Shown: positions 35,401 through 50,400, counted from the first letter of the stretch. The stretch: DNA of 64,000 bases from Strongylocentrotus purpuratus (GCF_000002235.5 NW_022145605.1:31743774-31807773); one strand, 5' to 3'. A program made the numbers and translations. The notes: generated by a model from the sequence alone, not told the origin.

Positions 35401-38400
35401 TTTACATTTTCCTAAAGTTCATCGCTCAGGAGGGTTTTTTCTTTTTAAAGGACCTATAATAACATGCTATCTATAATATATTTTGAGTAGTGCCCCAAGG
35501 AAGAAGGAACTTACGAAAAAAACAGATTAAATCAATGATATTTTTGTCCACGGGCAAATGGGAGAGTTATCTACGTCCTACGTCACAATCCACTAACCGA
35601 ACTACCAAATTGAGATGTAGTGATCTCATATTTCAAACATACATACATGTAACTTCCTTACTATTGGTCCGATTCATTTCAAACTTTTGCCATTCTGTTT
35701 CTGTTATTTATCTGCTTTCGTACAAATCAACTTCTTACAAAGGTTGGATTGCCCTTTACGGTTTCTTTTGTCTCACGTTATACACCTCTGGCAACAATGT
35801 GATTTTTTCCACATACCTGGCAGTGTAGAGAACGACCTCAATGTCATTAGTATCAGCACTCAGGGTTAGTTTGTGGAAGGCATTGGCATAGCTCAGCACA
35901 CACATATCCTGCAAAGACAAAAATCATTGAAATCGCTGATGAAATTCTGTTTAAACATTTTTGTCTCTGATGAATTCAAATTAAATAATAATCTCAATAG
36001 GGTATGTAGATATGTACATATACATGTATTTTATATACGTGTGTGCTACAATTTAATAAAGATTTAACATTGTGTAGACCACCGTACACAAATATTGATT
36101 TATATTAAATTATATAATACTGTTTTAAATCATATACATGTAGTACTGTATATTGGAAATTGTCACAAATTCTTTCAAAATTGTACAGATTCTGGAAACA
36201 CCAACATCAGATTAAAGACTGTTCACAATGTGTGCACCAACTCAATTCTCTGAGGAATATGCCTGATGTACAGTCACCATAATGAAATTCCCAAACGAAC
36301 GTCAGGTATATGTTTAAGACTTGTCTATATACATGTACCATGTCATTATCATACATGTACATTAACAATTATAAGATTGTGAATGTAAATATGTTGATGT
36401 ATATGGAATAAATAAACATCAAATCAAATCAAATTTGGCTACATATGTTTTAAAACAACTGTCAGTATCTTTACAGGTCCTCAATTGTCTATGAATGATT
36501 CACAACATGTGCAGTTTCTATTAAAAAAAAGTGTACTACTCTTCTCAAACACGTGTAATACAACTTGAGGGTACCTTTCATATGTGCCCTTTGACATTTG
36601 CTGTAGCGTTATTGGCGGCAGAATCTATTTTGTCAAAATTATTAAGTTTTGGGTTGTAATAAATTTTTTGTTTTAATAATTATTTATATTAGACTAGGGG
36701 CTACGGTTATAGTGTTGGATCCAAGACTCTCTCTCTCTCTAAGTGCCATATCATTTGACTTTGGCGATCATGCTGTTCCACAACCCTCGGCTCCTAGCCT
36801 TCTCTATTAGCACCCCTCTCAGTTCTTTCACTCCTCTCTCTTCCAACAATTTCTGCAGACTGTCCATACGTCATGATAGAAGTAGGTGACTGGATTAGTG
36901 TACGATGTCAAACAGTATTTTTCATGTGTCAATGACAATGTTCCCACAGTGTACCTTGCGAGGATCAGTAGCCAGTGGTTGGTCTTTCCTGTTCCTCTGT
37001 GCCAATCCAGCCTGTTCTTGCTGTGGCAGAACAACCAACTGGAAATCCTGAAAGAAATAAGTGGAAACAAAACTTGGCATTGTTTAACAATGTTAAATCT
37101 GAGATGCATGGCCCTAGGTGTTATCAGTGTCTGTGATATGGTGTAATATTGAAGCCCTAAAAGAAATTGCACTTCAAAATGATCAAGAAGTGCCTCAAAA
37201 AAGTAAGAATCTTTAAAAGAGTGACCGTTTTTTACCATACTCATTTTCCCCAATAGACTGTAGTGTTATAAAAACCGTTAGGACACTGAAAAATGACATT
37301 TTGATTTCTACTCAAAATTGGATTCCTGACTGACCTAAGGGTTTATGATTATGATTGCAGTATGAGCTAAATCCAGGATTTTGTTTCAGAATCTGAGGCA
37401 ACGTTACCGAGTCACTTTAAATAAAGAAAGGCAATCTTCTCATGCATGTATTTCAGTGAAAACAAAGCACATTTCATTCAATAGCTTGACAGGACTTGGC
37501 AGTGACAGGACTATACAGTAGGTGAAACCGATGCGTCCAGAAGGACTCAACATTAAGTCAATTGGCATACAGCTCAGAATATTAGTAACAAAGAAATGAA
37601 TAATTTATAACACACATTTCTTTGCCAATGTGGGCAAGTAGATCCAAAATGTCTAGAGTTGATTTTAGTACGAGGGTTGGGTTATAGATTCCCAGCTAGG
37701 GTTATGTTTAGTACTAAGTCTGCCAGGGTTGAATTGGTCCATGGCTGGTGCAGGATCTTGACCACTGATCAATTGTTGTCAGAGCATGGGTCGTAGAACC
37801 TAGCCTATCATCCCATATCAAACATATCGAAGATGAAAACAAAAAATAACAAACCTGTATGAGTCTCTGAGAGATGAGTTCCTGAAATATCTTGTTGACA
37901 TTTGATGGGCTCGTTTCTGTATCGTTCTCTCCCTCGATACAGATGGTGTACGGTCTCTCCTGATAATCCATATCCAAGGCTTGCTTCAATGGGTAGAAGT
38001 CGGTCGTTATCGGGAAGCAGGCTGTGGTTGTCATCGATTTCCAATCCATCCCTGTTCAAGGATTCATAAGTCAAAAGCAGAAGTCAAAATGAAATTAATC
38101 TGTTGATTACTGAGTTCTTGTATTCCCGAGGGATGTTTCATAAAGACTAAGATCAATTTTAATTTGGACTTAACTATGGGGCACTGGCTGCCCTCACCAT
38201 TGGTCTCTCAATCTTTAGATAATATTTTTTCCTTCAATAATGAACTACAAAAAAATGTAAATTCTGCAGATTTGTGACCACGATTTGTACATCCCTTGAG
38301 AAACCAATGCCAGGATTTTTTAGAGGAACTAGTGGCATGAACGGCCTGCCATAGTTAAGTTCAACTTAAAGTTAATCTCGGTCTTTGTGAAACACTCCCC

Positions 38401-41400
38401 TGTAGCTGTACACAGGGACCACTCGGTTCATGTATGTAGCGAGTTCATGCAGAACCTCAAGCATTGTAATGAAAATTGCTATAATGTGAAATCCTTCCCC
38501 AGTTTATAGAAGACCACTAAATGCAAATAAAACAGTCCAACGCCCCAGTGTAGTGGTCCTGCACACCCCCAATCAGTTATACCGGGAGGAGAGACCCATG
38601 GGTCACAGGGATTCATTTCCCTTTTCGCCTCCCAGGTGCAGGTGGTGCCAAATACTACTTAATAACAATAATGATAATACATGTAAAATGCTTACCCGAC
38701 TGTAGGAATGGGGTCCAAACTTGTTCCCCGGTGATGCCCCACACGCACCCCCTACGACGCCTGGTATCCACTTGCACCCACCATCCATGAGAGATGTCTG
38801 AAGCTAAAAAAACAAAAACAAAAGCAAAACCAAAATCATCAAAACTTCAATCTACAAAATTCATGTAAATATGCAAACACTCTTGAAAATATTCATTCTG
38901 GAACCAATTCTGCACCGGTTTTTTAGCTTGGTGTTGTTGGGGTACTGTTCAGGCTAGAACTGCTAGATGACTCACTAAATCCCTCCCCAAGGGTATAGCT
39001 GGGGTTGGGGCCAGGGGTTGGGTGTTGTGGTGCAGCTAACAATGGAAGTTACAAACTGATTCAGCCAAGGACGCAGGTTCGAAACTGAGTCACGTCTTTC
39101 GGATGGTGACATTAAAGGTCGGTCTCTAGACGTAAATAATCATATCTGATTGATACACGGCTGTAAAAAACCCAATTACACACACACACACGTTGGAGCT
39201 ATGGATGTGACTGGGGTGGGGTACTGTTTTGTACTCACTTGGTGTTGCTGGGGCACCGTTCAGACTGGAACCACTAGATGAAGCACTCACCCCCTCCCTA
39301 GGGGCGTGATCGGGGGTGTGGTTCAGGATATCCTGTTCACTGGGCACCTTGACAAGCTGACGATGATGAAGCTGTATCATCTCACCATCAGGACCTGACA
39401 AATGGCAATTTTAAAGGTAAAGACCAGTTATGGTCATGTGATTGCATTGTGAAAGAAACGTTGTGGAATCGATCAGAAAAGGTTGATCATCCAGCATCTA
39501 GCATCTACAAGGTTCTGGAATCATCAAAATGATAAGAAATTTGGCCCATTCTTCGTAAAGTTACAAGCACTATACACAGAAAGATGTATATGGGACTACC
39601 CTATATCTCTCACAGACCATGAGAGAAACAAATTTACCAAATATATGAATTAGTAGGCGGTTTCCCGGCAAATTTTGTATCATCATGTATTAGTCAAAAC
39701 ATATTCTTTCACATGATTGGTAATGAGAGCTTCCATTTCATTTTTTGAAATTGGGGCGTTTCCAAAACTGGTCTTTACCTTTAACAGCAGGAATAAAAGA
39801 AAAGAATTTTAAACAGACTCTCAACAATAATCAATGTAAGTATACAGTTATCTCTCAAACACAAATTCAAGGCCACTAAAGGTAATGCAAAGTTTTGGGA
39901 AATTTAAAAAAAAATATTGATAGTAATTCTTTAAAATGTTCATACATGTATATTTGGATGCCCCTGTGGATGTACTATAAGCACTAGAAAATTTAGCCCC
40001 TAAAACTCTTCTGCTTTCAAGAAATTGAACCATCAAATTCAACTATTTCAAATAGCACCTAAGGCCATTCCATGGTACATGTAGCTGCGACCATGAAAAT
40101 GTCAGAATATGCAGTTCTGATAAATTTCCACACGGGAATAGCAAATCGGTCAATTGTAGTCAAGAAACATTGTTTTAAAGCAAAATTAATATCAGTCTTG
40201 AGAGGGAGCTATACAACATAAACAGTTTATTACCCGGTATTTACAATTTCATCACTTTAGACTCGATTTCAACCGCAACAACTATCCTTGAATATTGTAA
40301 AATCGCATGTGCTTCCAATATGTTCATTTGAACCAAATTCATGACCCCATACCAAAACTTTGTATTACCTTTAACCTGGGGATCTTTTGCCCTTTCATGA
40401 GGTTAATAAATGGGTCACACAACCCATTAAAATCTATAAGCAATTGCAGTACAGAGGGCAATGTCACTGACAAGCAATTGTATTTTAGAGCAACAACAAT
40501 GATAAGGAATGCCAGACAGGGTTGGGGGTCCAAGGAGGTTAACAACCACTGCGTAGGCAAAATGTTGGAATCCTAGTTGAATAGGTATTGGTAATGCACT
40601 GATAATGAACAAAAATAATTACTTTTCAAACGGAGGTCATAATTTTGAATCCCTGCCTTGGTCATATTTCATAAGACAAGGTATCGGTATCTCTATCTCA
40701 ACACAGGGATATATGTGGTAGATACACACTGTACACTGCAGTAACCAATCTTTTCCCTCTGATGTATTGTGCTCAGTTAAAGCGAGGACAAATACACATT
40801 GTTTCATAAATACGCATACGATGTGCGCTTCACAAACACAAAACAAATTAGTAATCAATAAATTTCTATATAGAAGCTTTCTCTGATACTAATTTTCTTG
40901 CATTAAACTGTTTTTTTTATCAAAGTAAATGCAAATGGAAATATGAAAGTAAGGCATTTACCATGAGGAAAAGCATGTGTCCACCTTCTGCGGTCAGCTG
41001 TGAGAATGACCGACAGGGTGTCTGGGCAGAAGGGGTTGTTCAGGGACTGGACCTTGGACATTCTCCTCCTGCCTCGCTGGAAGAGCTTGCTATCATGCCT
41101 CTCAAACTTCTCATCATCATCCTCCTCTTCGTCTCTCTCGTTCACCGTCGTCTTGAGGTCTCCACATGAACCCTCACTGCTCAATGTGCTCCTGGAGCTG
41201 TCGCCATGGAAACGACCCGATGACGGCACCTTGGGGAGTGCCGAAGAGCCGTTGGGTGTTCTTGGGGAATCCTCATCCTGTTTAGAAAAGAAAGAATTTT
41301 CTGAGATTGCTCCATTCTTTGTTAAATAAGAACATTTGTGTAGTAATACATTCCCACTGGGAGAGACCTAAGCAAGAATATCAGTATCCTTCATTTTGTT

Positions 41401-44400
41401 CCAATGTAAGTTTCTTGAGAATGTGACATATTAAAGCTTACATCTAAAAGTATTCAACAAAGGCACTATTTCAACCAGTCCACCTTTCATTCTTGAGTTA
41501 CAAAAAACACAAAAACAAAAATTTACAAGAATGAATTAGTTGTTAACTGTACGAAAATGATAAATGTTCATTTCATGCTTGTTGGATGAATGAGAAAAGA
41601 TACAATTCAAACAAGACTTACTATCCGGTCTGGAAGTCGCAATCTAGAGATGAAAGAAGTCTGGGTAGACTGGTACCTTCTCTTCTGACTAGGTGATAGA
41701 TAGAAGCTGTAGTTTAACCAGTGCGGAATGTTGTACTTGTCTTTGCATGGAGCACTCTTGTTTAGTGAATCCAAAAACTGAAACAGAAATTAAAAAAAAA
41801 GGATGAATGCACTTTTTTAAATGCACATTCATATGCACGTATTCAATCCAATCCAATCCAAAAGATATTTGATATAGCACCTTTTCCTTGCGGTTACAAA
41901 GCGCTGCACACACGCTCCACAATGTTTGGGCCACTTAAAAACATAACAAAACACTTCTCAGAGATGTACATGTAGTAATGTAGGCTGGTAATAAAGTAAT
42001 TTCTAGCAGAATAGATGTGACTTGAGTAGTTTCTTGAACTGGTCATCAGATGAGGCCATCTGCACAGCAGTAGGTAGGTAGGTTCCACAATTTTGCAGCA
42101 ACCGATGGGAAAGACAACTCACCAGCATGTTTCTCAGAGAGACACTGAGTGAGCCAGATGAATGATGATGAGCGGGTTTGTCACAATAGTATAGGACACA
42201 ACTTAGATGAAACATTTTGCAAAGAAAGAATAATAGTTGTGTAACAAATTATTGTTGCCAGTGCACTGGAATTATTATTGTAAATTTAAAGATCCATATT
42301 TGTAACATCCATACATGTGTAGATAAAGCACTTCAGAAATGTCAAACTTGTGATCTACTCTGATAACTATTTGGCAAAGATGTCTAATGGTTATACCCTA
42401 ATCACATTGGTGTTGCCAATTTTCAGGACAAGGCGGAGTACTGATCGCATCTTACCTTGAGGAGAGGTACTGGATGAAGAGGTTGTTCAGATAAGCACAC
42501 GACATCACTACCAATACCTGAATGAAAGTACATGTACAATCATTATTTGGAGAAACTTAGTTATCAGAGTCATAGGTGTCCTTTCTTTATGGAATAGTAC
42601 ACGACTCACTTATCAACAAAATATAATACATATAAAAAACCAATGGCGCTTCATGCAGGTTAATTATAAGAAACATTTTTTTTTTCCAATTAACTCGTCT
42701 CTACTGTGACCAGTACCTTTTCAATGGCTAGTATACAGTATTTTACGCCACCATATGATAAATACTGATATTTTTACATTTCCAAGTGGGTTGGTTTATA
42801 GTCCAGCGGATGATTATTGCTTCAACTTTCACTATCTCATCATCGGAACTATTAAGAGATTTGGATTTGAATTTAAACATTTTCATGAGAACATTATCAA
42901 AATTTTAGTGATTTGTCGTTTGGTCTGCACTCTACAATCAGTTCGTCTACTACCCACATAGTCTAATTGAAGTTTGAAGTTTATTTGTTCCACATTTACA
43001 TCAAAAAACAGTTTAAATTCTTTTTTTTAATTTTATACAAGCGTATACGCGTAGATTAAAGATTTTAAATCAAGTACATGTACATTGTACAGAAAATAGA
43101 TACCAAGTTTCTAAATATATAGATATGACAGGCAATGTAAAACAATGTAAAATGCAGGGAGCCTAAATAAAAAGCATAGCTTGTATGTGAATAGGCTCCC
43201 GTACTGAGTAACACAAGGTATTATAGGAGGCGAAAACAGAGTAGTATAGTACGAGATTCTTTGAATTTGAGAAGACAAGAAAAATAGAATAAAGAGTAAA
43301 GAAAATAATATAATAATGATAAGTAGGAGATTGTGAAGAAGGGAAGGAAGAAGAAGAAGAACCCAAATTATTTCAATATTGGCACTTTCCAGGTCGGCAC
43401 CGTCTTTGGTTACATACCGTAATCAATCATCCGTTGTTCCGTCAGCTTACACAGCGTCCTGTCCACCTCGAAGACTCCGGCCCCCGGTGTTACCATGACG
43501 ACCAGCTGTCCAGTCCGGTCAAAGTTACGATTCATGTAGTGGTTGTCAAACACTACAAGGGGGAGAGAGAATTTTACCCATGAGGCCTCCATATCACATT
43601 TGAATCAAATCCCCTTTTCACACAGGGGTAAAATTATTTAAAACTCAGCTCTAGATACAACATTATTTACACACAGAAAAATTTGGTGCGGTCGTTCGAG
43701 ATTCGCTGCTCTTTAAACGCTCAGTAGGGCCATTGCGCATTTACTCACTGCTCGTAAATGCGCAATGGCCCTACTGAGCGTTTAAAGAGCAGTGCCCGGT
43801 CTAGTTAAGGGCGTATATCCGTTCACACACAAAATGTCTTGCTCTCTAGATCCGGGCTTCGTATCTACAGCCTGCTTGACCGGCGTATGAATCGCGACTT
43901 CGTATCTACGAAATCAGCTCTAGATACAATGAAAAGGTGTGAAAGGGCTGAAATTGTGTGAAAAGGCTGAAATTCAAGTTCAAGATCATGTTCAAATTCC
44001 AGTTTAAAAAACTTACATATTTTTTCCCCTTCACTTGTATGATTATGAATATCAAAAAGTATGTACGGTAGGTCTTGCTTTTCCCTTTTGAAGGAAATGA
44101 GATGTGAATACTAAACAAAACACAACTTTAACTTTTATGTGTTTACAATACAGAAATTTAATGCACTAAAATTATTTGTTTATGTAACATATCAAAAATG
44201 CAGCCACTCATATACAATCTCATTATGAAATTAATTCCATGAAAAAGAAAATTCTAAAAAACAGATTTTCATAAACGAATGGTATGCAATAAGTATTTAA
44301 AGAGAAGTCCTTCATGTGCACATTTCATTTTGTCCCTGTTTGCTTAAGCAACAAGTTAACCGGTATAAAAACACCACTCGAGGAGACAAGAAGAGAAGTC

Positions 44401-47400
44401 TTCGTTAAAGCAGATGGTCTTTATACCTTAACTTGTTGCTAAAGCAGGTTTCACTGTACAACAAATGTGCTGATACATGTACTATTCATAGCACTATATC
44501 TTGTTGATGAGATGCCCTCAGTATTCTTACCGTTCAAGCTGAGATTGAGCGCCTCTAGGAGGTTTCCTTGACAGGCGTTGGAGTTTTCACCTTTTATCAC
44601 ACATCCAGCTGAAACAAGAAAAAAAAACACATCAATTTGTGAAAATGAGACTAATGATTACATGTACATGTATGTAAAAAGTAATAATAATAATAATTAA
44701 TTATAGGCATTTCTATTGCGCCATCTATCTAGAAATTCTATTCCGAGGCCATTAATTATTACCCTGGCTTTAGCCTAGCTGCCATTACAGCGCTACAGCA
44801 TTTCAAGGAATTAATTCCTGCCAGGTACCCATTTACCTCACCTGGTTCAAGTGTGGCAAATGAAGATTAATGCCTTGCCAAAGGACATTAGTGCCGTATC
44901 GGGGATCGAACCACGACCTTTGAATTTCAAGTCAGTGCTTAAACCATTCGACTACAACACTTCTACAATTTAGGTAATAATACTGAAAATCAAAAGCCCC
45001 AAGTCCAAGTACTAACACCCCTGCTAGGTAGAAAATATGACACGTGCAAAGACCTGCACACTTTATTGGGTTACGAGAATTATTCAGTTCAGTCTTAAAT
45101 TAGAATTAGGATTGAACAAGTCACAGAATTAAATAATCAAATATAGAAACTATTGGTTTGATTCACCATAAGCATAATGCTAACATTTCTCATGACATAT
45201 GATATATATCCTAATAAAATTTTCAACTAAATAATTCACTGTTAGTACAGTAACATTCCCTAGGTTGCTGATACCACATGTGTATGTCTGTTAAGATGAC
45301 ATTTAGCGACATGTAAACTTTTTTTTTTACCAACATTGAAAATTCATTTTGACTTATATATGAACAGTATAGGTATTTATCATTTTACCCTTTCTTTGCC
45401 AGTCTTTGATGTCCTTTGCATAGCGCTGCATGGTGGCTTTGAGCGGAGCAAGGACCTGCAACCAGTCTTCTTTTCTCTCATTATGAGCAAATACCCTATG
45501 GAATTAAAAAAAATAAAAGAATAATGAAAAAGAGGACATAGATGTATTCTGGAATCATAGTGCAATAGTGATATCAGCCCTAACAATGCAGCATGGCTTG
45601 AATTATGCACATACTATGTGAAATATTGGGAATGAGAAAACATTTTGATTTAATAATATGCTGCAAATACCCTACAATTTTCTGATGAAAACTAATAGAT
45701 ATATTATAATGTAGATTAAACAAGCCTTGATAACCTTGCAAATTGAGCTTTTGCAAACATGAGCCATGCTTTTTCTTTGTAATCTGAGATATTGATGTGG
45801 TGACCTCAGACTATGTGACATGTATGTTATTGGATCTTGGGAAAATAAGGGTATCCCCCCAATTCCCCTTGAGCTCACTGCCCACTTGACGATCTTTACA
45901 TGATCCATTTCTGAAATCGCTGTATCATTAAGAAATAAAAATTTCAATGATAAAAAAAGTTTCGGATTAAGCTTCTAATGTTGATACGTGTATAATTAGT
46001 AAAGTCAAAATTGGGAGGTATTGTAGGTCTTTCAGTCGTAGGAAAGGTGGAATCGACTTCAAATCTGGGACATTCATGTAAATATTCCAACATTAATATG
46101 ATTTGCAGCTGATCAGATTTTTCTCTGACCAAACGCCCAAAGTCATCAGATTCTTTATGTTCAGATACACTGTATAATGATGTTGGAATAAGTTCTTTGA
46201 AAGTTGGATCGAAGTAGGATTGTACAGTGGGCAGTGGGCCAAATTGTATATACTGCCTTAAAGGTATAGACCAGTTTTGGAAACGCCCCCCTCTTTAAAA
46301 AAAAAATGAAATGGAAGCTCTTATTACCAATCATGTGACAGAATATGTTTGACTAATACGTGATGATACAAATTTTGCCGGGAAACCGCCTATTAATTGA
46401 TATATTCGGTAAATTATTACTGTATATCTATCCGGACCAGATAGATATCGCGCACATTTCGCGTAGTCCCATACACATCTTTCTGTGTACAGTGCTTGTA
46501 ACTTCACCAAGACTGGACCAAATTTCTTATCATTTTAATGATTCCAGAACCTTGGAGTACACACTAGTACTTATCTGCTAGATGATCAACCTTTTGGGAT
46601 CGATTCCACAACGTTTCTTTCACAATGCAATCGCATGACCAGAACTGGTCTTTACCTCTAAAAATATTACCTGTAATAATCTTCATAGAAGCGACCATTT
46701 TCATGAACATGAAGTCTTGGCAGCATTTCAGCCGGAAACTTATCTGAGAAAACAAACCAAAATCAAAAGTATTCTGCCATTATCACTCAACTGGCAAAGA
46801 AATTGTAAGCAAAGAAGTGTTATTTTGGCTCTACATGTACATTGTAAATCTGAAAATTTGTCGAAAATAAAGATTTGTCAATTTTCTTGTTTTTTGATCA
46901 CATAATGTAATGTATATTTGTCATTTTGCACTTATTTATACTTTTTTGTTATGTTATGTATAATTCTGCTGTGACATGATCTTTGTTATTGTTCAACCAA
47001 TGAAAAAAAAAGACTTTCTGTTGTTTGACAGATGAATCAATAAACTCAAATTCAAATTCAGATTCAAATAATTCATACTGATACTGCATAATGATTACGG
47101 ATCTAGAGGATATGAATAAATATAATATATCAATATGGCTATGATGACATTCATCATCATACTCTCCACCCAGATGTTAAATGGGGTCCCGCTAGGATGC
47201 GACCATCATTGTTGGTCAAACAGTTTTTGAGCGTCAAGTAACACCTGGCTGGAATGCTCCCCAGGGAGTGGAGATTGTGAACAAAGCGTATTGAAGTATT
47301 GAATGCAATGACTGGGGTAATAGTATATCTGTAAAGTGCTTAGAGACATTTGTATTAAGCGCTATATAAAAGCGGAATATTATTATTATCATGAATTTGC

Positions 47401-50400
47401 TTACCTACAGAATCTGCCTCAAAGTAGGTTCTGGAGAAGAGCACGATACTCAACTCATGATTGCTATTCTTCTCCTTCCATCTTGTAAAGAGCTCTATCA
47501 GAAACCCATTCACTGCCTTCTCCATGTACAAGTCACCTGATATCAAAGAAATGAAATCAAAATCAATATTGCTGCTTATAAGTATCGGCTTGCAAGGTGA
47601 TGTAGATATACAGTAGGCTTGCGGTTGCACCATGTGAGAGAGGGGGAAGGATTGGGGAGTCCTGAAAAGAACTCTCGGTAATCCTTCCCCCCCCCCCCCT
47701 CTCTCACATGGTGCAACCGCAAACCTACTGTATAAAGTCAATATTGTTCTAATAAACATCCATAAAGGACACAATGGAAACAGTTTTTATAACACTACAG
47801 TCTATTGTGAAAAATGAGTATGGTAAAACTGGTCACTCAAAGATTTTTACTTTTTTGAGGCACTTCATGATATTTCATGCAATTTGTTTAGGGCGTCAAT
47901 ATTACACCATATCACAGACGCTGATAACACGTAGGGCCATGCATCTCAGATTTAACATTGTTAAACGATGCCTTTAACAGTTTCTAGCTCTTCATGTATG
48001 TATGGGCCTTTACAGTGAACACAATCTGGCAGTGTTGCACCTGAGTTTATTCTTACCACATGTGTCAAAGTCCCACATCTCTGAGCTCATCTGAATGAAG
48101 AGATAGACCATGGCTGTAGCCGATCTGAAGGCCACCCTCGTATCGCTGGTAACGATCCCACAGGCCACAGTGCCGCCCCTGGACCACAGGTCCTGAACCT
48201 GGGCTCTGACACCACATTTCTCGACCTTCTGCTGGATGTGGAGACATGACTTCACCTGAGGAGAATATACAGCTTCTTTTGTTTTTTGTTTTATTGTTTA
48301 ACATTCCACAAAATAACAGTAAACATATTATTAAAGGTCAGCAAGATAAAGCATAATGACCAAAAACAATGATGGCAGTAAACGTGAAATGTGAGGAAAT
48401 AGTTGAGGAAATGTTAACAATTATGGTACCATCATCTGGAAATAAATTAACATTATTGAATGGTATTGTCTTTTGAGTCACTGAATTGAAAGATGAATGA
48501 ATAATGATGTTCTACCAGAAAAATGTTGGCCATAATAAGATACAGGTTTTTTCAAGGGACTGTTGAGATAATTCAGTAACTTCATCTCTACCATTATCAT
48601 CACCTTCATCATCATCTTCATCAACATCATCATCATCACTGTCATCATCAATGTCATCATCACTATTTCCTTCACTATTTTCATTATCACTAGCATCATC
48701 ATCGTCATTACCATCATCGTCATTACCATCATCGTTTTCATCATCATCATTATCGTCCTCATCATATCATCTTCATTAATATTATCAGTCATCACTACCA
48801 TCATCATCATCATCACCACCATCAACATTGTCATTAGCATCATCATCATCATTAGCATCATCAGCAGCAGCATAATCTTGTTATCATCATTATCAAGTTT
48901 GGCAATCCCCAAAGTCTATGCCTGGGTGGAAAAACATATTCTAAACCTGTATTAAAACTGATAAAACAACATTCGCAACTACTCCTAACATGTAGAGTTG
49001 TGAATTCATAATGTGCATAGGATGCCTCTCTCCAAAAGACAGGACCTCTATTAAACATCCTATCAGAGGAACAGTGTACCAACCAGACTGTTCTCGAGTC
49101 TCCAGTCTCCACATGTCGAAAATTCTGATGTACGGATTCTTCAAGACAAATTCTATCAGGTCTAAGGCCACATCTCCAGGCTAGGCCTTCGTGATCTTGA
49201 CACTTTGTTATGAATTGTCTGGGGTGACCCTCCTTTTAACATCCTATCTGAAGAATAGTGTACTCACCAGACTGTTCTTGAGTCTCCACATGTCGATCAT
49301 GCTGATGTACTGATCCTTCAAGACCAATTCACTCAGGTCTAAGGCTACATCTTCAGGCTAGACCTTGGTGATGTGATTTTAACATTTTGTTATAAATTAT
49401 CTTGGGGGACCCTCCATTTAACATCCTATCTGAGGAACAGTGTACTCACCAGACTGTTCTTGAGTCTCCACATGTCACTCCTGCCGATGTACTGTTCCTT
49501 GAAGGCCAGCTACACCAGGTCTAAGGGCACATCTTCAGGCTAGACCTTAGTGACCTTGACATTTTTTATAAATTGTCGTGGGGACCCTTCATTTAACATC
49601 CTATCTGAGGAACAGTGTACTCACCAGGCTGTTCTTGAGTCTCCACATGTCACTCCTGCTGACGTACTGGTCCTTAAAGACCAACTCGACCAGGTCTAAG
49701 GCCACATCCTGACTGTCTGGCTCCACCCGTCTCACTTGGACCGTCTGATAGGCTCGGAGCTGGAAGAGGGAGGCCACGCCCTGCTCTACACTCACCACGC
49801 CTACGGTGCAGAAGATGCAGGAGCACAAAATGCAAGATGAAAGGGAAAAAAAGATGGTTGTAAGGCTTCTTACCTACCATAGTAATTATTTGTCTTAAAG
49901 TCTGTGCTAGTTCGGCCATTGGGGATTAGACCACCCTGCAAGGTCACTGACAGGTGGTTATCTCATCAAATCAGCTTTCAATTAACATAAGAAAAAGGAA
50001 TCATGGGGGACCAACAGGCACCGATTAGGCATTGGTGGTTACATAGAGGGCGCAAGTAGCTATAAGTAGTGCAGTGGGGCTTTAAATTGTTCAGTTCAAA
50101 ATCTCTTAATTTTATTAGAATTGAACAACTTGGGATATAGGCACACAGAAATAGACTGTTCATGTAAAATGTATGTCCATGGCCACATCCCAAATGATAT
50201 CTTTTTCTACACAATGAAATGGAGAACAAAATCCAGTGAGGTTACCACTGAAAGTTGGCAAGTTTAACCCGCACATAATGTGCATGCTGGGTTACTTACA
50301 TGTACCTATAATAACATGCGTACATAGCACCAAATAACTCTACCTGTAATATCATTCCAGGATTTCAAGAGATGACTGGAAATATCATCTCTTGTAAAAA

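Noticed and set aside
44880..44962. Second tRNA-Ser/Leu-like gene (minus strand)
   Set aside because: The stems do not pair and the body continues as the dispersed family Q SINE, so it is a SINE head.
48478..48912. Met/Asp-rich 144-codon frame
   Set aside because: Translation of an ATC/TCA trinucleotide repeat.
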